From Rubrobacter sp. (GTDB lineage: Bacteria > Actinomycetota > Rubrobacteria > Rubrobacterales > Rubrobacteraceae): a stretch of DNA of 12,021 nt. Under the pieces are notes generated by a model, which was not told where the DNA came from, did no database searches, and saw nothing but the letters and a program-made list of their open reading frames with translations. The stretch covers positions 4,803 through 16,823 of the forward strand of contig JADDPU010000205.1 in the NCBI GenBank assembly GCA_016781725.1, in the 5' to 3' direction. The position numbers and the translations under genes are program-made. Positions 1 to 6,970 of the stretch are shown in pieces (the first letter of the stretch is position 1; each line of letters starts with the position of its first letter).

Positions 1-9
1 TGGTCTTCA

Positions 10-33
10 CCTGAAGCCTGTGGCCTGAAGCCT
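10..33. repeat. Short direct repeat downstream of rex
   Basis: CCTGAAGCCT occurs at 10-19 and again at 24-33, 4 bp apart, and CTTCA-CC-TGAAG (5-16) is a small palindrome. They lie just after the rex stop and could form part of a terminator or of the start of the next gene outside the window. Too short to say more. Confidence 0.35.
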
Positions 34-34
34 T

Positions 35-676
35 TTAAGAAGCCTCCTGTCCTTCGGCCTGGGTGAGGTAGTAGAGGGTGTGCATAAGCTGGGCGGTTGG
101 GTCTATGCGGTGGACGTCCACGTGGGATGGGACGTGGAGGAGGACGTCTGTGTAGTTGAGGATGACCCTGATGTTGGCGTCGACCATCAGGTTGGCTACC
201 TGCTGGGCGGCGGACGCCGGGGTGGCGATGATGCCGATGATCTCCTCAGCCTCGGCCACGCTCTTCTTGAACTCGTCTATGTGCTTGACGACGACGTTGC
301 CGACGGTGCGCCCGATCTTCTCCGGGTTGTCGTCGAAGACGTCGTGGATGACGAAGCCCCTCTTGGGGAGGATGGTGCTCGCCGCGATGGCGCTGCCGAG
401 GTTCCCGGCGCCGACGAGCGCGATGTTGTAGGTCTGCCTCAAACCCAGGATGTTCCTTACCGCCTCGACGAGGTCGTAGGCCTGGTAACCCACCCCCCGG
501 GTCCCCGAAAAACCTATGGCGTTCAGGTCGCGGCGTACCTGCACCGGGTTTATGCCGGTGAAATCGCCAAGCTCCTTGCTGGAGACCGCGTCACGGCCCT
601 CCTCGATGAGCTGCTGCGTGGTCCTTAAATACTTGGTCAGCCTGTTCGTCAGGCCGGGCTGTAGCGTGGGTCGCAC
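35..676 (-). CDS. rex: Redox-sensing transcriptional repressor Rex
   Basis: Rex is a cytosolic dimeric repressor that senses the NADH/NAD+ ratio: it binds operators when NADH is low and lets go when NADH binds. The 213-aa product has the family layout and usual length. A winged helix covers residues about 10-62, with GINPVQVRRDL and the wing signature GTRGVGY (58-64). A Rossmann fold follows, with the glycine-rich loop GAGNLG (89-94), and the family-typical VILNY (171-175) and a C-terminal helix for domain swapping. I chose GTG at 676 because Rex proteins begin just before the NRLTKYL segment and GGGAG lies 5 nt upstream; the open frame runs further up to 748. It has its own promoter and diverges from an aldo/keto reductase. 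In Streptomyces rex leads a hem operon; whether hemA follows here lies outside the window. Confidence 0.95.
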   Translation of the reverse strand: MRPTLQPGLTNRLTKYLRTTQQLIEEGRDAVSSKELGDFTGINPVQVRRDLNAIGFSGTRGVGYQAYDLVEAVRNILGLRQTYNIALVGAGNLGSAIAASTILPKRGFVIHDVFDDNPEKIGRTVGNVVVKHIDEFKKSVAEAEEIIGIIATPASAAQQVANLMVDANIRVILNYTDVLLHVPSHVDVHRIDPTAQLMHTLYYLTQAEGQEAS

Positions 677-720
677 CTTTTCTCCCGCTCCTTCATCGTG
701 GATCGAATAACGGTGAGCGC

Positions 721-748
721 ATTGTAACAAAATGGGCCGATCTCGCAA
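721..748 (-). promoter_or_regulatory. rex promoter
   Basis: Reading the minus strand, TTGCGA (743-748) and TACAAT (721-726) are separated by 16 bp, a good sigma-70-type match (4/6 and 5/6). Transcription would start near 714, giving a leader of about 38 nt with the GGGAG ribosome-binding site. TTGTTACAA (722-730), a short palindrome resembling half of a Rex operator (TTGTG-N8-CACAA), overlaps the -10 box. The second half-site is poor, so autoregulation is only a possibility. Confidence 0.55.
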
Positions 749-816
749 TAAAGATGCTCTTAACCGACAACAAATCAGTAAGCAAGGTGGGTTACAGAGA
801 GAGGCCTCACGGGATT

Positions 817-835
817 CGCCGGGGCGTCCCCGGCG
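817..835. repeat. Perfect 8-bp GC-rich inverted repeat, possible operator
   Basis: CGCCGGGG (817-824), loop CGT, CCCCGGCG (828-835): a perfect 8-bp inverted repeat with a 3-nt loop. It lies in the rex/aldo-keto reductase divergent region and ends 3 nt before the candidate -10 of the reductase gene. No T-run follows and no gene ends here, so a terminator is unlikely. An operator in the spacer/-35 region fits the position better, but the protein that might bind it is unknown. Confidence 0.5.
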
Positions 836-837
836 GG

Positions 838-844
838 TAATACT
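838..844 (+). promoter_or_regulatory. Candidate -10 of the aldo/keto reductase gene
   Basis: TAATACTGG resembles the TATACTGG box at 6679-6686 (7 of 8 bases over AATACTGG). It lies 45 nt before the GTG start at 890, like other leadered genes in this window (35-45 nt). No good -35 hexamer is visible, so the call is weak. Confidence 0.3.
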
Positions 845-889
845 GGTACCCTGTGTGGGTTCGTTCGATTCTTACGCGTGGAGGTTGCG

Positions 890-1855
890 GTGGAGTACCG
901 GCGGTTGGGCGCGAGCGGGGTTAAGGTCAGCGAGATCTCTCTAGGCAGCTGGCTGACCTATGGTGGGAGCGTCGCGGAGGAGCAGGCGACGGCCTGCGTC
1001 CACAGGGCTTACGAGATCGGCATAAACTTCTTCGATACGGCCAACGTTTACATGCGGGGTGCTGCGGAGGAGATCGTGGGCCGCGCGCTCCGGGGCTTCG
1101 ATAGGGACTCGTACTTTCTGGCGACGAAGGTCTACTTCCCGATGGGCGAGGGGCCGAACGATCGCGGCCTCTCGCGCAAGCACATAACCGAGCAGTGCCA
1201 CGCCTCGCTCAGGAGGCTCGGGGTTGACTACGTGGACCTCTACCAGTGCCACCGCTACGACGAGAGCACGCCCCTCGAGGAGACGCTCAGGACGCTCGAC
1301 GACCTGGTCAGGCAGGGCAAGGTGCTGTACGTAGGGGTCTCCGAGTGGAGGGCTGACCAGATCTCAGACGCCCTGAGAATCGCCGGGGAGATGAACCTGG
1401 ACAGGATCGTCTCCAACCAGCCGCGCTACAACATGATCCAACGCCAGATAGAGGCCGAGGTCGTCCCCCTCTCCGAGCGCGAGGGGGTGGGGCAGGTAGT
1501 CTTCTCCCCGCTCGCCCAGGGCATCCTGACCGGCAAGTACCGCCCCGGCGAGGCGCCGGAGCAGGGGACCCGTGCCGCCGACCCTGAGTCCGGCCGGTTC
1601 ATGCGCCAGCTCATGAACGAGGAGGTTCTCTCGGCCGTGGACGGCTTGCGCCCGGTCGCGCAGGAGGCGGGCCTGAGCATGAGCCAGCTCGCGCTCGCGT
1701 GGGTCCTGCGCCAGGAGAACGTAAGCAGCGCCATAATCGGCGCCTCGCGGCCCGAGCAGGTAGAGGACAACGCCGAGGCCTCGGGGGCGAGGCTCTCTGA
1801 GGACGTGATCTCCGAGATAGACCGGATCCTCGACGGGGTGATCGTGCGCGGCTAG
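890..1855 (+). CDS. Aldo/keto reductase, Kv-beta/YghZ-like
   Basis: A soluble (beta/alpha)8-barrel oxidoreductase that reduces aldehydes or ketones, usually with NADPH. The catalytic tetrad is visible as Asp49 and Tyr54 (FFDTANVY), Lys80 (LATK) and His121 (LYQCHRYD). SNQPRYNMIQR and the C-terminal IIGASRPEQVEDN are typical of the Kv-beta/YghZ/AKR6-14 branch. Length (321 aa) is normal. I chose GTG at 890 rather than GTG at 878 because GGAGG (880-884) sits 5 nt before it and the product then starts MEYRRLG, as most relatives do. The substrate cannot be read from the sequence. It diverges from rex across about 210 bp, so redox-linked control is conceivable but unproven. The palindrome at 817-835 is a possible control site. 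Confidence 0.93.
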   Translation: MEYRRLGASGVKVSEISLGSWLTYGGSVAEEQATACVHRAYEIGINFFDTANVYMRGAAEEIVGRALRGFDRDSYFLATKVYFPMGEGPNDRGLSRKHITEQCHASLRRLGVDYVDLYQCHRYDESTPLEETLRTLDDLVRQGKVLYVGVSEWRADQISDALRIAGEMNLDRIVSNQPRYNMIQRQIEAEVVPLSEREGVGQVVFSPLAQGILTGKYRPGEAPEQGTRAADPESGRFMRQLMNEEVLSAVDGLRPVAQEAGLSMSQLALAWVLRQENVSSAIIGASRPEQVEDNAEASGARLSEDVISEIDRILDGVIVRG

Positions 1856-2088
1856 GGAGCGTAAGAGAGCCCTTCCATCTTTGCCCGCGGCGTTGTAGCA
1901 TGGCGGGCGTGGAACGAGATCACACAGCGCTTACCCGCTCGGGCTTCCCCGCCGGATGGCCTCCTCGACCGTCCCCGCCCCGACCGTCCCTCTAAGGGGT
2001 CGCGCTCGGGGCATCCGCGTCTCTCCCGTTACTCGGGAGCGTTGCGCGCGGAAGAGTCTCCATAGAAGTATTCGAGATCGAGGGGAAA
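1856..2088. other. Intergenic region with a 6-bp hairpin
   Basis: There is no supported gene in this 233-bp gap. It holds a perfect inverted repeat, CTCCCG (2023-2028) and CGGGAG (2034-2039) with a 5-nt loop, about 50 nt before the acetyltransferase start. It also holds a short direct repeat, GACCGTCCC, near 1970-1990. No T-tract follows the hairpin, and no convincing promoter is visible. Confidence 0.4.
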
Positions 2089-3051
2089 ATGCTGGCTTTC
2101 AACACGAGAGAAGACGTCGAGGTAGACGAGGCAGCCCGAACGGAGCTACTACGGGCCTCCTCCGAGGCGGGCCACGGCGTGCGCGTCAGGCAGATGGGCG
2201 ACGCCGACCTCGAGCGCATCCTGGAGCTCAGGAGCGTGGTGCGCTGGTCGGCGGACCCTAGGGCGTTCGACCTGCTGCGCGGCGTGCGCGACGTCCGCTG
2301 GGCGGTGGCCGAGGCCCCTGGCGGCGCTCTGGTCGGTATGGTCGGGGCCGTGCCGCTAGGGGACATCGGCATCCTCTGCCACCTCGCCGTCCACGACGAG
2401 CACCGGGGCTCGGGCCTGGGCGCCAGGCTCTCCTCCTGGGCCGTCGCCTACCTGAGGAGCCGCGGCGCGAGGACCGTCAGGCTCGACTCCACCCGGAGGG
2501 CCGAGAGGCTCTACCGAACCTTGGGCTTCGGGGAGGGTACGCCCCGCACCGTGTACCAGACACGGGAGCCACGCCGGCTTCGCGTGCCCGGGCGGGCCGA
2601 CGGGCACAGGGTTGAGACGCTCGCCTTCGGGGACCTGCCGGAGGTCTACGGGGTGGACCGCTGGAGCTACGGGGCCGACCGCTCGCACCTGATCTTCGCG
2701 ACCCTCAGGCTGCACCCGGGCCTCGGGCTGGTGGCCCGCGACTCGTCGGGACGTATCTCCGGATACCTGATCCGGAGCACTTCAGACCGCACGACCCGCA
2801 TCGGACCCTTCCTCGCCGCCGACCCGGGCGTGGCACGCCTCCTGCTCGCCCGCGCGCTCGACGCCACCGGAGGCGCCCCCGCCCAGGCTACTGTTACAGG
2901 CCCGGCAGGATCTCAGGCCCACGTCTTGTTCGAAGAATTCGGCTTCGTGGGCCACACCGACCGGCTCCGCATGGAGCTGGGCGAGACGCCGGGGCCCGCC
3001 TATCCGGTGGGGCTCACCCACTACGGCACCACGCCCTACCTGGCTACGTAG
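2089..3051 (+). CDS. Two-domain GNAT N-acetyltransferase
   Basis: A predicted cytosolic acyl-CoA-dependent acetyltransferase of 320 aa made of two GNAT-type halves. Residues about 31-158 form the N-terminal GNAT domain. Motif A is CHLAVHDEHRGSGLG (97-111), which contains the acetyl-CoA pyrophosphate loop RGSGLG, and LYRTLGF (141-147) is the usual motif B end. Residues about 172-300 look like the degenerate second GNAT fold (Acetyltransf_18/YitH type), with DRWSYGADRSHLI, GRISGYLIR, RIGPFLAADPG and a final FEEFGF segment. The ATG at 2089 is preceded by GAGGGG with a short 3-nt gap. The substrate, whether small molecule, aminoglycoside or protein, cannot be told. It may be transcribed with the MOSC gene about 150 bp downstream. 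Family is secure, function is not. Confidence 0.9.
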   Translation: MLAFNTREDVEVDEAARTELLRASSEAGHGVRVRQMGDADLERILELRSVVRWSADPRAFDLLRGVRDVRWAVAEAPGGALVGMVGAVPLGDIGILCHLAVHDEHRGSGLGARLSSWAVAYLRSRGARTVRLDSTRRAERLYRTLGFGEGTPRTVYQTREPRRLRVPGRADGHRVETLAFGDLPEVYGVDRWSYGADRSHLIFATLRLHPGLGLVARDSSGRISGYLIRSTSDRTTRIGPFLAADPGVARLLLARALDATGGAPAQATVTGPAGSQAHVLFEEFGFVGHTDRLRMELGETPGPAYPVGLTHYGTTPYLAT

Positions 3052-3203
3052 AGCGACGTCGTCGTACCAGGTTTAGCCCGGGAGGTCCCTCCGAACTTGA
3101 AGCGATCGGCGTCAAGGTGGATGATGGCGCCCATGCCAACCCGCGCGGGACGGTCCCCGAACAGCCCCACCGGAGCGCCAGCTACCCTACGGTCGGGAGG
3201 GGC

Positions 3204-4031
3204 GTGTTGAGCGCCGCCGGTAGCTTCATGCTGAGCGGGTTGTACGTCTACCCGATCAAATCCTGCGCAGGGGTGGCACTGGAGAGCGCCGCCTTGAGCG
3301 CGACGGGACTGCGCCACGACCGGCGCTGGATGCTCGTCGACGAGGCTGGCGAGTTCCTCTCTCAGCGCGCCCACCCGCGGATGGCCCTGATCTCCGTCCG
3401 GTTCGCCCCCGAACACCTTGTCGTCGGCGCGCCGGGCATGCCCGACCTCGAGGTCCCGCTGCAGCCCGAGCAGATCGAGGACCTCGTCGACGTGCGCGTC
3501 TGGGGCGCTGCGGTTCGCGGCGCGCCCGTGGGCGAGGAGGCCGACCGCTGGTTTTCTGAGTTCCTGCGGTTGCCGTGCCGCCTGGTCTACAAGCCCGACG
3601 ACCAGGTCAGGTCGGTGGACTCGGCGTATGCCGCCCACGAGGATCAGGTCAGCTTCGCCGACGCCTTTCCGTTCCTCCTGATCTCGGAGGCTTCCCTCGA
3701 CGATCTGAACGGACGGCTAGAGGAGCCCGTACCCTTAGACCGCTTCAGGCCGAACCTCGTGGTCAGGGGTTGCGAGCCCTACGGTGAGGACGGCTGGGTC
3801 CGGGTCCGGGTCGGAACTGTCCCTTTCCGGGTCGCGGAGCCGTGCGCCCGATGCGCGGTAACAACCGTAAACCAGGAGACCGGCGTCCGCGGTAAGGAGC
3901 CGCTACGCACGCTCGCCACCTACCGCAAGGCCGGCGGAGAGGTCTTCTTCGGCCGGAACCTGATCCACGCCTCGCTCGGGACCGTCCGCGTCGGCGACCC
4001 CGTCGAGGTCACGTCGCGCCGAAGCTCGTAG
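3204..4031 (+). CDS. MOSC-domain molybdenum-cofactor protein, mARC/YcbX-like
   Basis: A member of the mARC/YcbX group, which binds molybdenum cofactor and in characterised relatives reduces N-hydroxylated compounds. MOSC_N spans residues about 11-125 (YVYPIKSCAGV). The MOSC domain follows, with DRFRPNLVV (179-187), and CARCAVTTVNQETG (214-227) corresponds to the RCxxTTVDPxTG motif whose Cys coordinates Mo in human mARC. Cys217 is therefore the likely ligand. LFGRNL-like FFGRNLI and GTVRVGDPVEV close the domain. The [2Fe-2S] ferredoxin domain found at the C-terminus of E. coli YcbX is absent, so a separate electron donor is needed. Start: GGGAGG (3195-3200) precedes GTG 3204 and TTG 3207; TTG has the better spacing (6 nt). 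ATG 3228 is a further option with no clear ribosome-binding site. Its stop lies 6 bp from the convergent dehydratase stop. Confidence 0.9.
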   Translation: MLSAAGSFMLSGLYVYPIKSCAGVALESAALSATGLRHDRRWMLVDEAGEFLSQRAHPRMALISVRFAPEHLVVGAPGMPDLEVPLQPEQIEDLVDVRVWGAAVRGAPVGEEADRWFSEFLRLPCRLVYKPDDQVRSVDSAYAAHEDQVSFADAFPFLLISEASLDDLNGRLEEPVPLDRFRPNLVVRGCEPYGEDGWVRVRVGTVPFRVAEPCARCAVTTVNQETGVRGKEPLRTLATYRKAGGEVFFGRNLIHASLGTVRVGDPVEVTSRRSS

Positions 4032-4037
4032 CCGGGC

Positions 4038-5033
4038 TTATCTTGTCGCCGCTTTCCTAGCTTCCTCCATCGTAGAGCCGCTCAGGACCTCGGCCAGGAG
4101 GCCAGGCTCGACGTTGCCGCCGCTTATGACGGCGACGGTGCGGCGCGAGGCCGGCAGCTCGTCCTCGTGGAAGAGGTAGGCGGCGAACGTCACAGCCCCG
4201 CTCGGCTCGGCGACGAGCCGAACCCGCAAGGCCAGCCGGCGCATGGCCTCGAGGATCTCCTCGTCCGTGACGGCGACGATGTCGTCCACGAAGGCGCGGA
4301 CGTACTCGAAGGGCGCCTCGCCGAGCCTTTGCACTCGCAGGCCGTCGGCCACCGTGCGCCCGACCCGCTCCGCGGGAAACTCGACCAGCCGTCCGCTCCT
4401 CAGGCTGGCCCTAGCGTCGGCCGCGAGCTCGGGCTCGACCCCGATCACGCGCACCTCGGGCCTCGCCAGCTTGATGGCCGCCGCGATCCCGCTTATGAGG
4501 CCGCCGCCGCTGACCGGCACGAGCACGGTCTCTACCTCAGGCAGGTCTTCGAGGATCTCAGGCCCGATCGTGCCCTGACCGGCGATCAGGACCTCGTCGT
4601 CGTAAGGGGGCACGGGGACGTACCCGTGTTCCGCGGCGAGCTCCTCCGCCCTGCGGGCACGTTCACCGCTCTCCGCGCCGACGGTGACGACCTCGGCCCC
4701 GAGGGCCTTCGTGGCGTCGAGCTTGACGCGCGGGGCGCTTCGGGGCATGACGATCACGGCCCGCGTCCCGAGCGCGCCGGCGGCGTATGCCACGGCCTGG
4801 GCGTGGTTGCCGCTGGAGTGGGCTACAACCCCGCGGCGGCGTTCCTGCTGGGAGAGGGAGGAGATCTTGTTGTAAGCCCCGCGCAGCTTGAACGCGCCGG
4901 TAGGCTGGAGGCTCTCCGGCTTGAAGTAGAGCGCCCGGTCCTCCCTCCCGCGAGGGCAAGGCACCAGAGGCGTGCGGAGCGCCACCCCGCGCAACCGCCG
5001 CCGCGCCGCGTCTATCTCGTCCAACCCGATCAT
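4038..5033 (-). CDS. PLP-dependent threonine dehydratase / serine racemase-like
   Basis: A fold-type II pyridoxal-phosphate enzyme, predicted to deaminate threonine or serine to the 2-oxo acid plus ammonia, or to racemise serine. Lys49 in PTGAFKLRGAYN binds PLP. SSGNHAQ (73-79) is the substrate loop and SGGGLISG (175-182) the phosphate-binding glycine loop. Glu200, Ala204 and Asp206 match the spacing of the divalent-metal site of human serine racemase (210, 214, 216). The 331-aa protein ends after the catalytic domain. There is no ACT-like regulatory domain as in biosynthetic IlvA, which favours a catabolic-type enzyme. ATG 5033 is chosen over upstream starts because AGGAGG lies just before it and MIGLDEIDAARRR is the usual N-terminus. 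It lies 79 bp behind the peptidase gene on the same strand, so co-transcription is plausible, though it also has a -10 of its own. Confidence 0.92.
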   Translation of the reverse strand: MIGLDEIDAARRRLRGVALRTPLVPCPRGREDRALYFKPESLQPTGAFKLRGAYNKISSLSQQERRRGVVAHSSGNHAQAVAYAAGALGTRAVIVMPRSAPRVKLDATKALGAEVVTVGAESGERARRAEELAAEHGYVPVPPYDDEVLIAGQGTIGPEILEDLPEVETVLVPVSGGGLISGIAAAIKLARPEVRVIGVEPELAADARASLRSGRLVEFPAERVGRTVADGLRVQRLGEAPFEYVRAFVDDIVAVTDEEILEAMRRLALRVRLVAEPSGAVTFAAYLFHEDELPASRRTVAVISGGNVEPGLLAEVLSGSTMEEARKAATR

Positions 5034-5065
5034 GGCCCTCCTCCTACGAACCCGTACCCCTAGCA

Positions 5066-5074
5066 CGCATTGTA
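5066..5074 (-). promoter_or_regulatory. Candidate -10 of the dehydratase gene (TACAATGCG)
   Basis: The minus strand reads TACAATGCG, identical over nine bases to the rex -10 region (718-726) and the box before the mannosyltransferase gene (9490-9498). It is 35 nt before the ATG at 5033, leaving room for a leader with the AGGAGG site. No -35 match is visible. Confidence 0.45.
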
Positions 5075-5112
5075 CGCCAGGCGACTCACCACGGGATCGG
5101 GGCAAAGGTCCT

Positions 5113-6624
5113 CTACCCGAGGTCGATGAACTGCCCGACGAGATGGGTGGTGTCGAAAGGCTCGTACCCGATGGTGCGGGCCACGTCCTCGTTCTCGTCT
5201 CTCTCCCCGCTGGCCCAGAGACCGCGCAGGAACCCGCCGGCCTCGGGGTGGGCGAACCAGTCCTCCCCGTAGGTCTGCTCCAGGTGGTGGCGCAGCATCG
5301 ACTCGGTGATCCAGGCCCTCAAGTAGTCGGCGGAGTAGTAGCCGGGGTCCATATCGTTCAGATAGTTCTGGGGAGCGTACAAGAAGCGGGTCGCCCTCGA
5401 CAGGGTCGCGGCGTAGAGCCCACGGTTGCGCTCTTCCTCGAAGGGGTCCTCGAAGAAGTCGAGCTCGTAGCCGAGCTTGGCCGCGTAGCGGCGCACCAGG
5501 AAGAGCTCGGCGAGCCCCGCGTGGTAAGCCACCTCCCTCGCGGTCTCCTCCGGCAGCCCGACCACCGCGGTGAGCCACGCCGGGCTCCGGGCAAGGTGCT
5601 GGAGGAGGAAGCTGTAGATCTCCGTCAGGGCGTAGCTCGTGGAGACGGCCCGCTCCACGTAATCCAGCGCCGGGTCCTCGTTGCCGAAGTGCTGGGCGTG
5701 ACCGGCCTCGTGGAAGAAGGCCATGTAGTCCTCCAGACCCCCGACGGGCTTTATCAGCAGGTGGACCTCCCCCGGCGGGTCCGGGGCGTAGCAGCGGGCC
5801 CTGGGGTTCTTGGTTGGCCGCTCCTCAGCGTCGATGTGTATGTTCTTCTGCGAGGCGGGGTCGAGGCCGAGGCCCAAGAGCGTCCTCCCGTAGGCCACGA
5901 CGAGCCTGTCCTTGCGGAAATATTCGTCGTACTGCGGCAGGCGGCTCACGTAGGCGAAGTGGTGGCTGCCGATCTCGCCGAGACCGCGGCCCGTCGTCTC
6001 CTTTACCCACCGGCCCATGAGCGCAGCGTAGACCTCCTCCGTCCGTACGAGGAAGCCGTCCATGCGGGAGCGCAGCAGGCCGTAGTCGATACGCTTCCTC
6101 TCGGCGTTGTAGGTAGTGTAGCTCTCGTAGCCGAATTCGTTTGCGAGCGCGCCCAGGCGGACGCGCAAGACCTCGAGGCGGCTCGGGTTGCCCTCCACCA
6201 CCACTGCCAGCGCGGCCTCCTGCAGCCTCTCTCGACGCTCGAAGTCGTGCTCGCCGGCTATCAAGACGGGCACGTTGTGGTAGGGGATCGTCTCGCCGTC
6301 TACCTCGACGGTAGCACCCGCTTCGAAGGTGACGAGATCGTCCTCGAGCGGGGCGGTGCGCCGGTCGACGTAGCCCTCCAGCAGGTAGTGATAGACGCGG
6401 CGCAGCCGCTCCTTATCCCCCGGGTCACCCTCCGCGTGGTACGCCTCCTCCGCGCGCCTGACGGTCTCTGCGTTGTAGAGCCAGGCGTACCTCTCCAAGA
6501 CGCCCGCGATGTCCTGCTCGCGCTTGAGGCCGCTGTAGGCGAGCCTGCTCTCGGTCTGGATCTCGTAGGTGCTCTCCCTGATGCCGCTGATGATGTCCTC
6601 GATGTGGCGAGACTCGGTAGCCAT
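5113..6624 (-). CDS. HExxH zinc metallopeptidase, M3-like (oligopeptidase/carboxypeptidase)
   Basis: A predicted soluble zinc peptidase of 503 aa, mainly helical, with no signal peptide. The zinc motif is HEAGH at 305-309 within FFHEAGHAQHFG. Glu335 (ALTEIYSFL), 26 residues after the second histidine, is the likely third ligand and sits where family M3 enzymes (thimet oligopeptidase, PepF) have theirs. DPGYYSADYLRAW (427-438) resembles the conserved C-terminal Tyr region of M3. The N-terminal half has no motif I recognise beyond helical character, so this is a divergent gluzincin and not a standard PepF. ATG 6624 has GGAGG 5 nt upstream. Cleaving short peptides, with the amino acids passing to the neighbouring dehydratase, is a reasonable but unproven role. 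The gene diverges from a 53-aa gene across 66 bp. Confidence 0.85.
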   Translation of the reverse strand: MATESRHIEDIISGIRESTYEIQTESRLAYSGLKREQDIAGVLERYAWLYNAETVRRAEEAYHAEGDPGDKERLRRVYHYLLEGYVDRRTAPLEDDLVTFEAGATVEVDGETIPYHNVPVLIAGEHDFERRERLQEAALAVVVEGNPSRLEVLRVRLGALANEFGYESYTTYNAERKRIDYGLLRSRMDGFLVRTEEVYAALMGRWVKETTGRGLGEIGSHHFAYVSRLPQYDEYFRKDRLVVAYGRTLLGLGLDPASQKNIHIDAEERPTKNPRARCYAPDPPGEVHLLIKPVGGLEDYMAFFHEAGHAQHFGNEDPALDYVERAVSTSYALTEIYSFLLQHLARSPAWLTAVVGLPEETAREVAYHAGLAELFLVRRYAAKLGYELDFFEDPFEEERNRGLYAATLSRATRFLYAPQNYLNDMDPGYYSADYLRAWITESMLRHHLEQTYGEDWFAHPEAGGFLRGLWASGERDENEDVARTIGYEPFDTTHLVGQFIDLG

Positions 6625-6657
6625 GCGATCCTCCGTCGCTGGGGTTCTCGGCGTGGA

Positions 6658-6666
6658 CGCATGATA
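6658..6666 (-). promoter_or_regulatory. Candidate -10 of the peptidase gene (TATCATGCG)
   Basis: The minus strand reads TATCAT followed by GCG, a variant of the TACAATGCG box seen before three other genes. It is 36 nt from the peptidase ATG. It lies 12 bp from the -10 box of the divergent small gene, so the two promoters overlap. Confidence 0.4.
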
Positions 6667-6678
6667 ACCCTGGACGGC

Positions 6679-6684
6679 TATACT
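6679..6684 (+). promoter_or_regulatory. -10 box placing transcription start at the ATG (leaderless)
   Basis: TATACT, a 5/6 match to the sigma-70 -10, is followed by GGGCCC and then directly by ATG (6691). With the start point about 7 nt downstream of the box, transcription would begin at the A of the start codon. There is no ribosome-binding site, which agrees with leaderless translation. The -35 is not clear. Confidence 0.5.
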
Positions 6685-6690
6685 GGGCCC

Positions 6691-6852
6691 ATGAAGATGG
6701 GCGAAACCGAGGCGCTCAAGGAGTACGTGCGCAGGCTCGACGAGCTGATCTCCTGGGTGGGCCGGGAGGAGCTACCCTACGCGCTCAGAACCCTGCATAT
6801 GGAGAGGCTGATCGAGATGGCCCGCGAGGCGCGGGAGAAGAGGGACCGGTAA
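6691..6852 (+). CDS. Small charged hypothetical protein, 53 aa
   Basis: I do not recognise a family. The product is rich in Glu, Arg and Leu (ALKEYVRRLDELISWVG, then RLIEMAREAREKRDR), reads as two amphipathic helices with no Cys and no membrane segment, and is presumably cytosolic. A real gene is supported by codon composition like its neighbours, the well-placed TATACT box, and the fact that the opposite strand here holds only the peptidase upstream region. ATG 6691 is preferred to ATG 6697 from the promoter distance. It shares a 66-bp divergent promoter region with the peptidase gene. A small regulator or adaptor is possible, but nothing in the sequence shows it. Confidence 0.65.
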   Translation: MKMGETEALKEYVRRLDELISWVGREELPYALRTLHMERLIEMAREAREKRDR

Positions 6853-6970
6853 CGCGCGACCTCAGGCGAGGCGAACCTCTCACGGACTCTTACCACGACG
6901 TTCTGGCCTTCGCCTTCACCGTGCAAGGCCCTGACGAAGCCGGCGTCGAAGCGGCCTGGCGGCCGGCAGG

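Noticed and set aside
3036..3638. A 200-codon minus-strand frame opposite the MOSC gene
   Set aside because: Antisense shadow of a gene with a clear Mo-ligand motif; no family resemblance.
4029..4040. A shared terminator between the convergent MOSC and dehydratase genes
   Set aside because: The stops are 6 bp apart and I see no strong inverted repeat with T-runs around them.
4972..6852. A 626-codon open plus-strand frame running antisense to the peptidase gene and into the small gene
   Set aside because: It lies opposite a gene with clear peptidase motifs. Its translation is rich in Val, Gly, Asp and Leu with no domain, as expected for antisense of a high-G+C gene. Only its last 53 codons, with their own promoter, look real.
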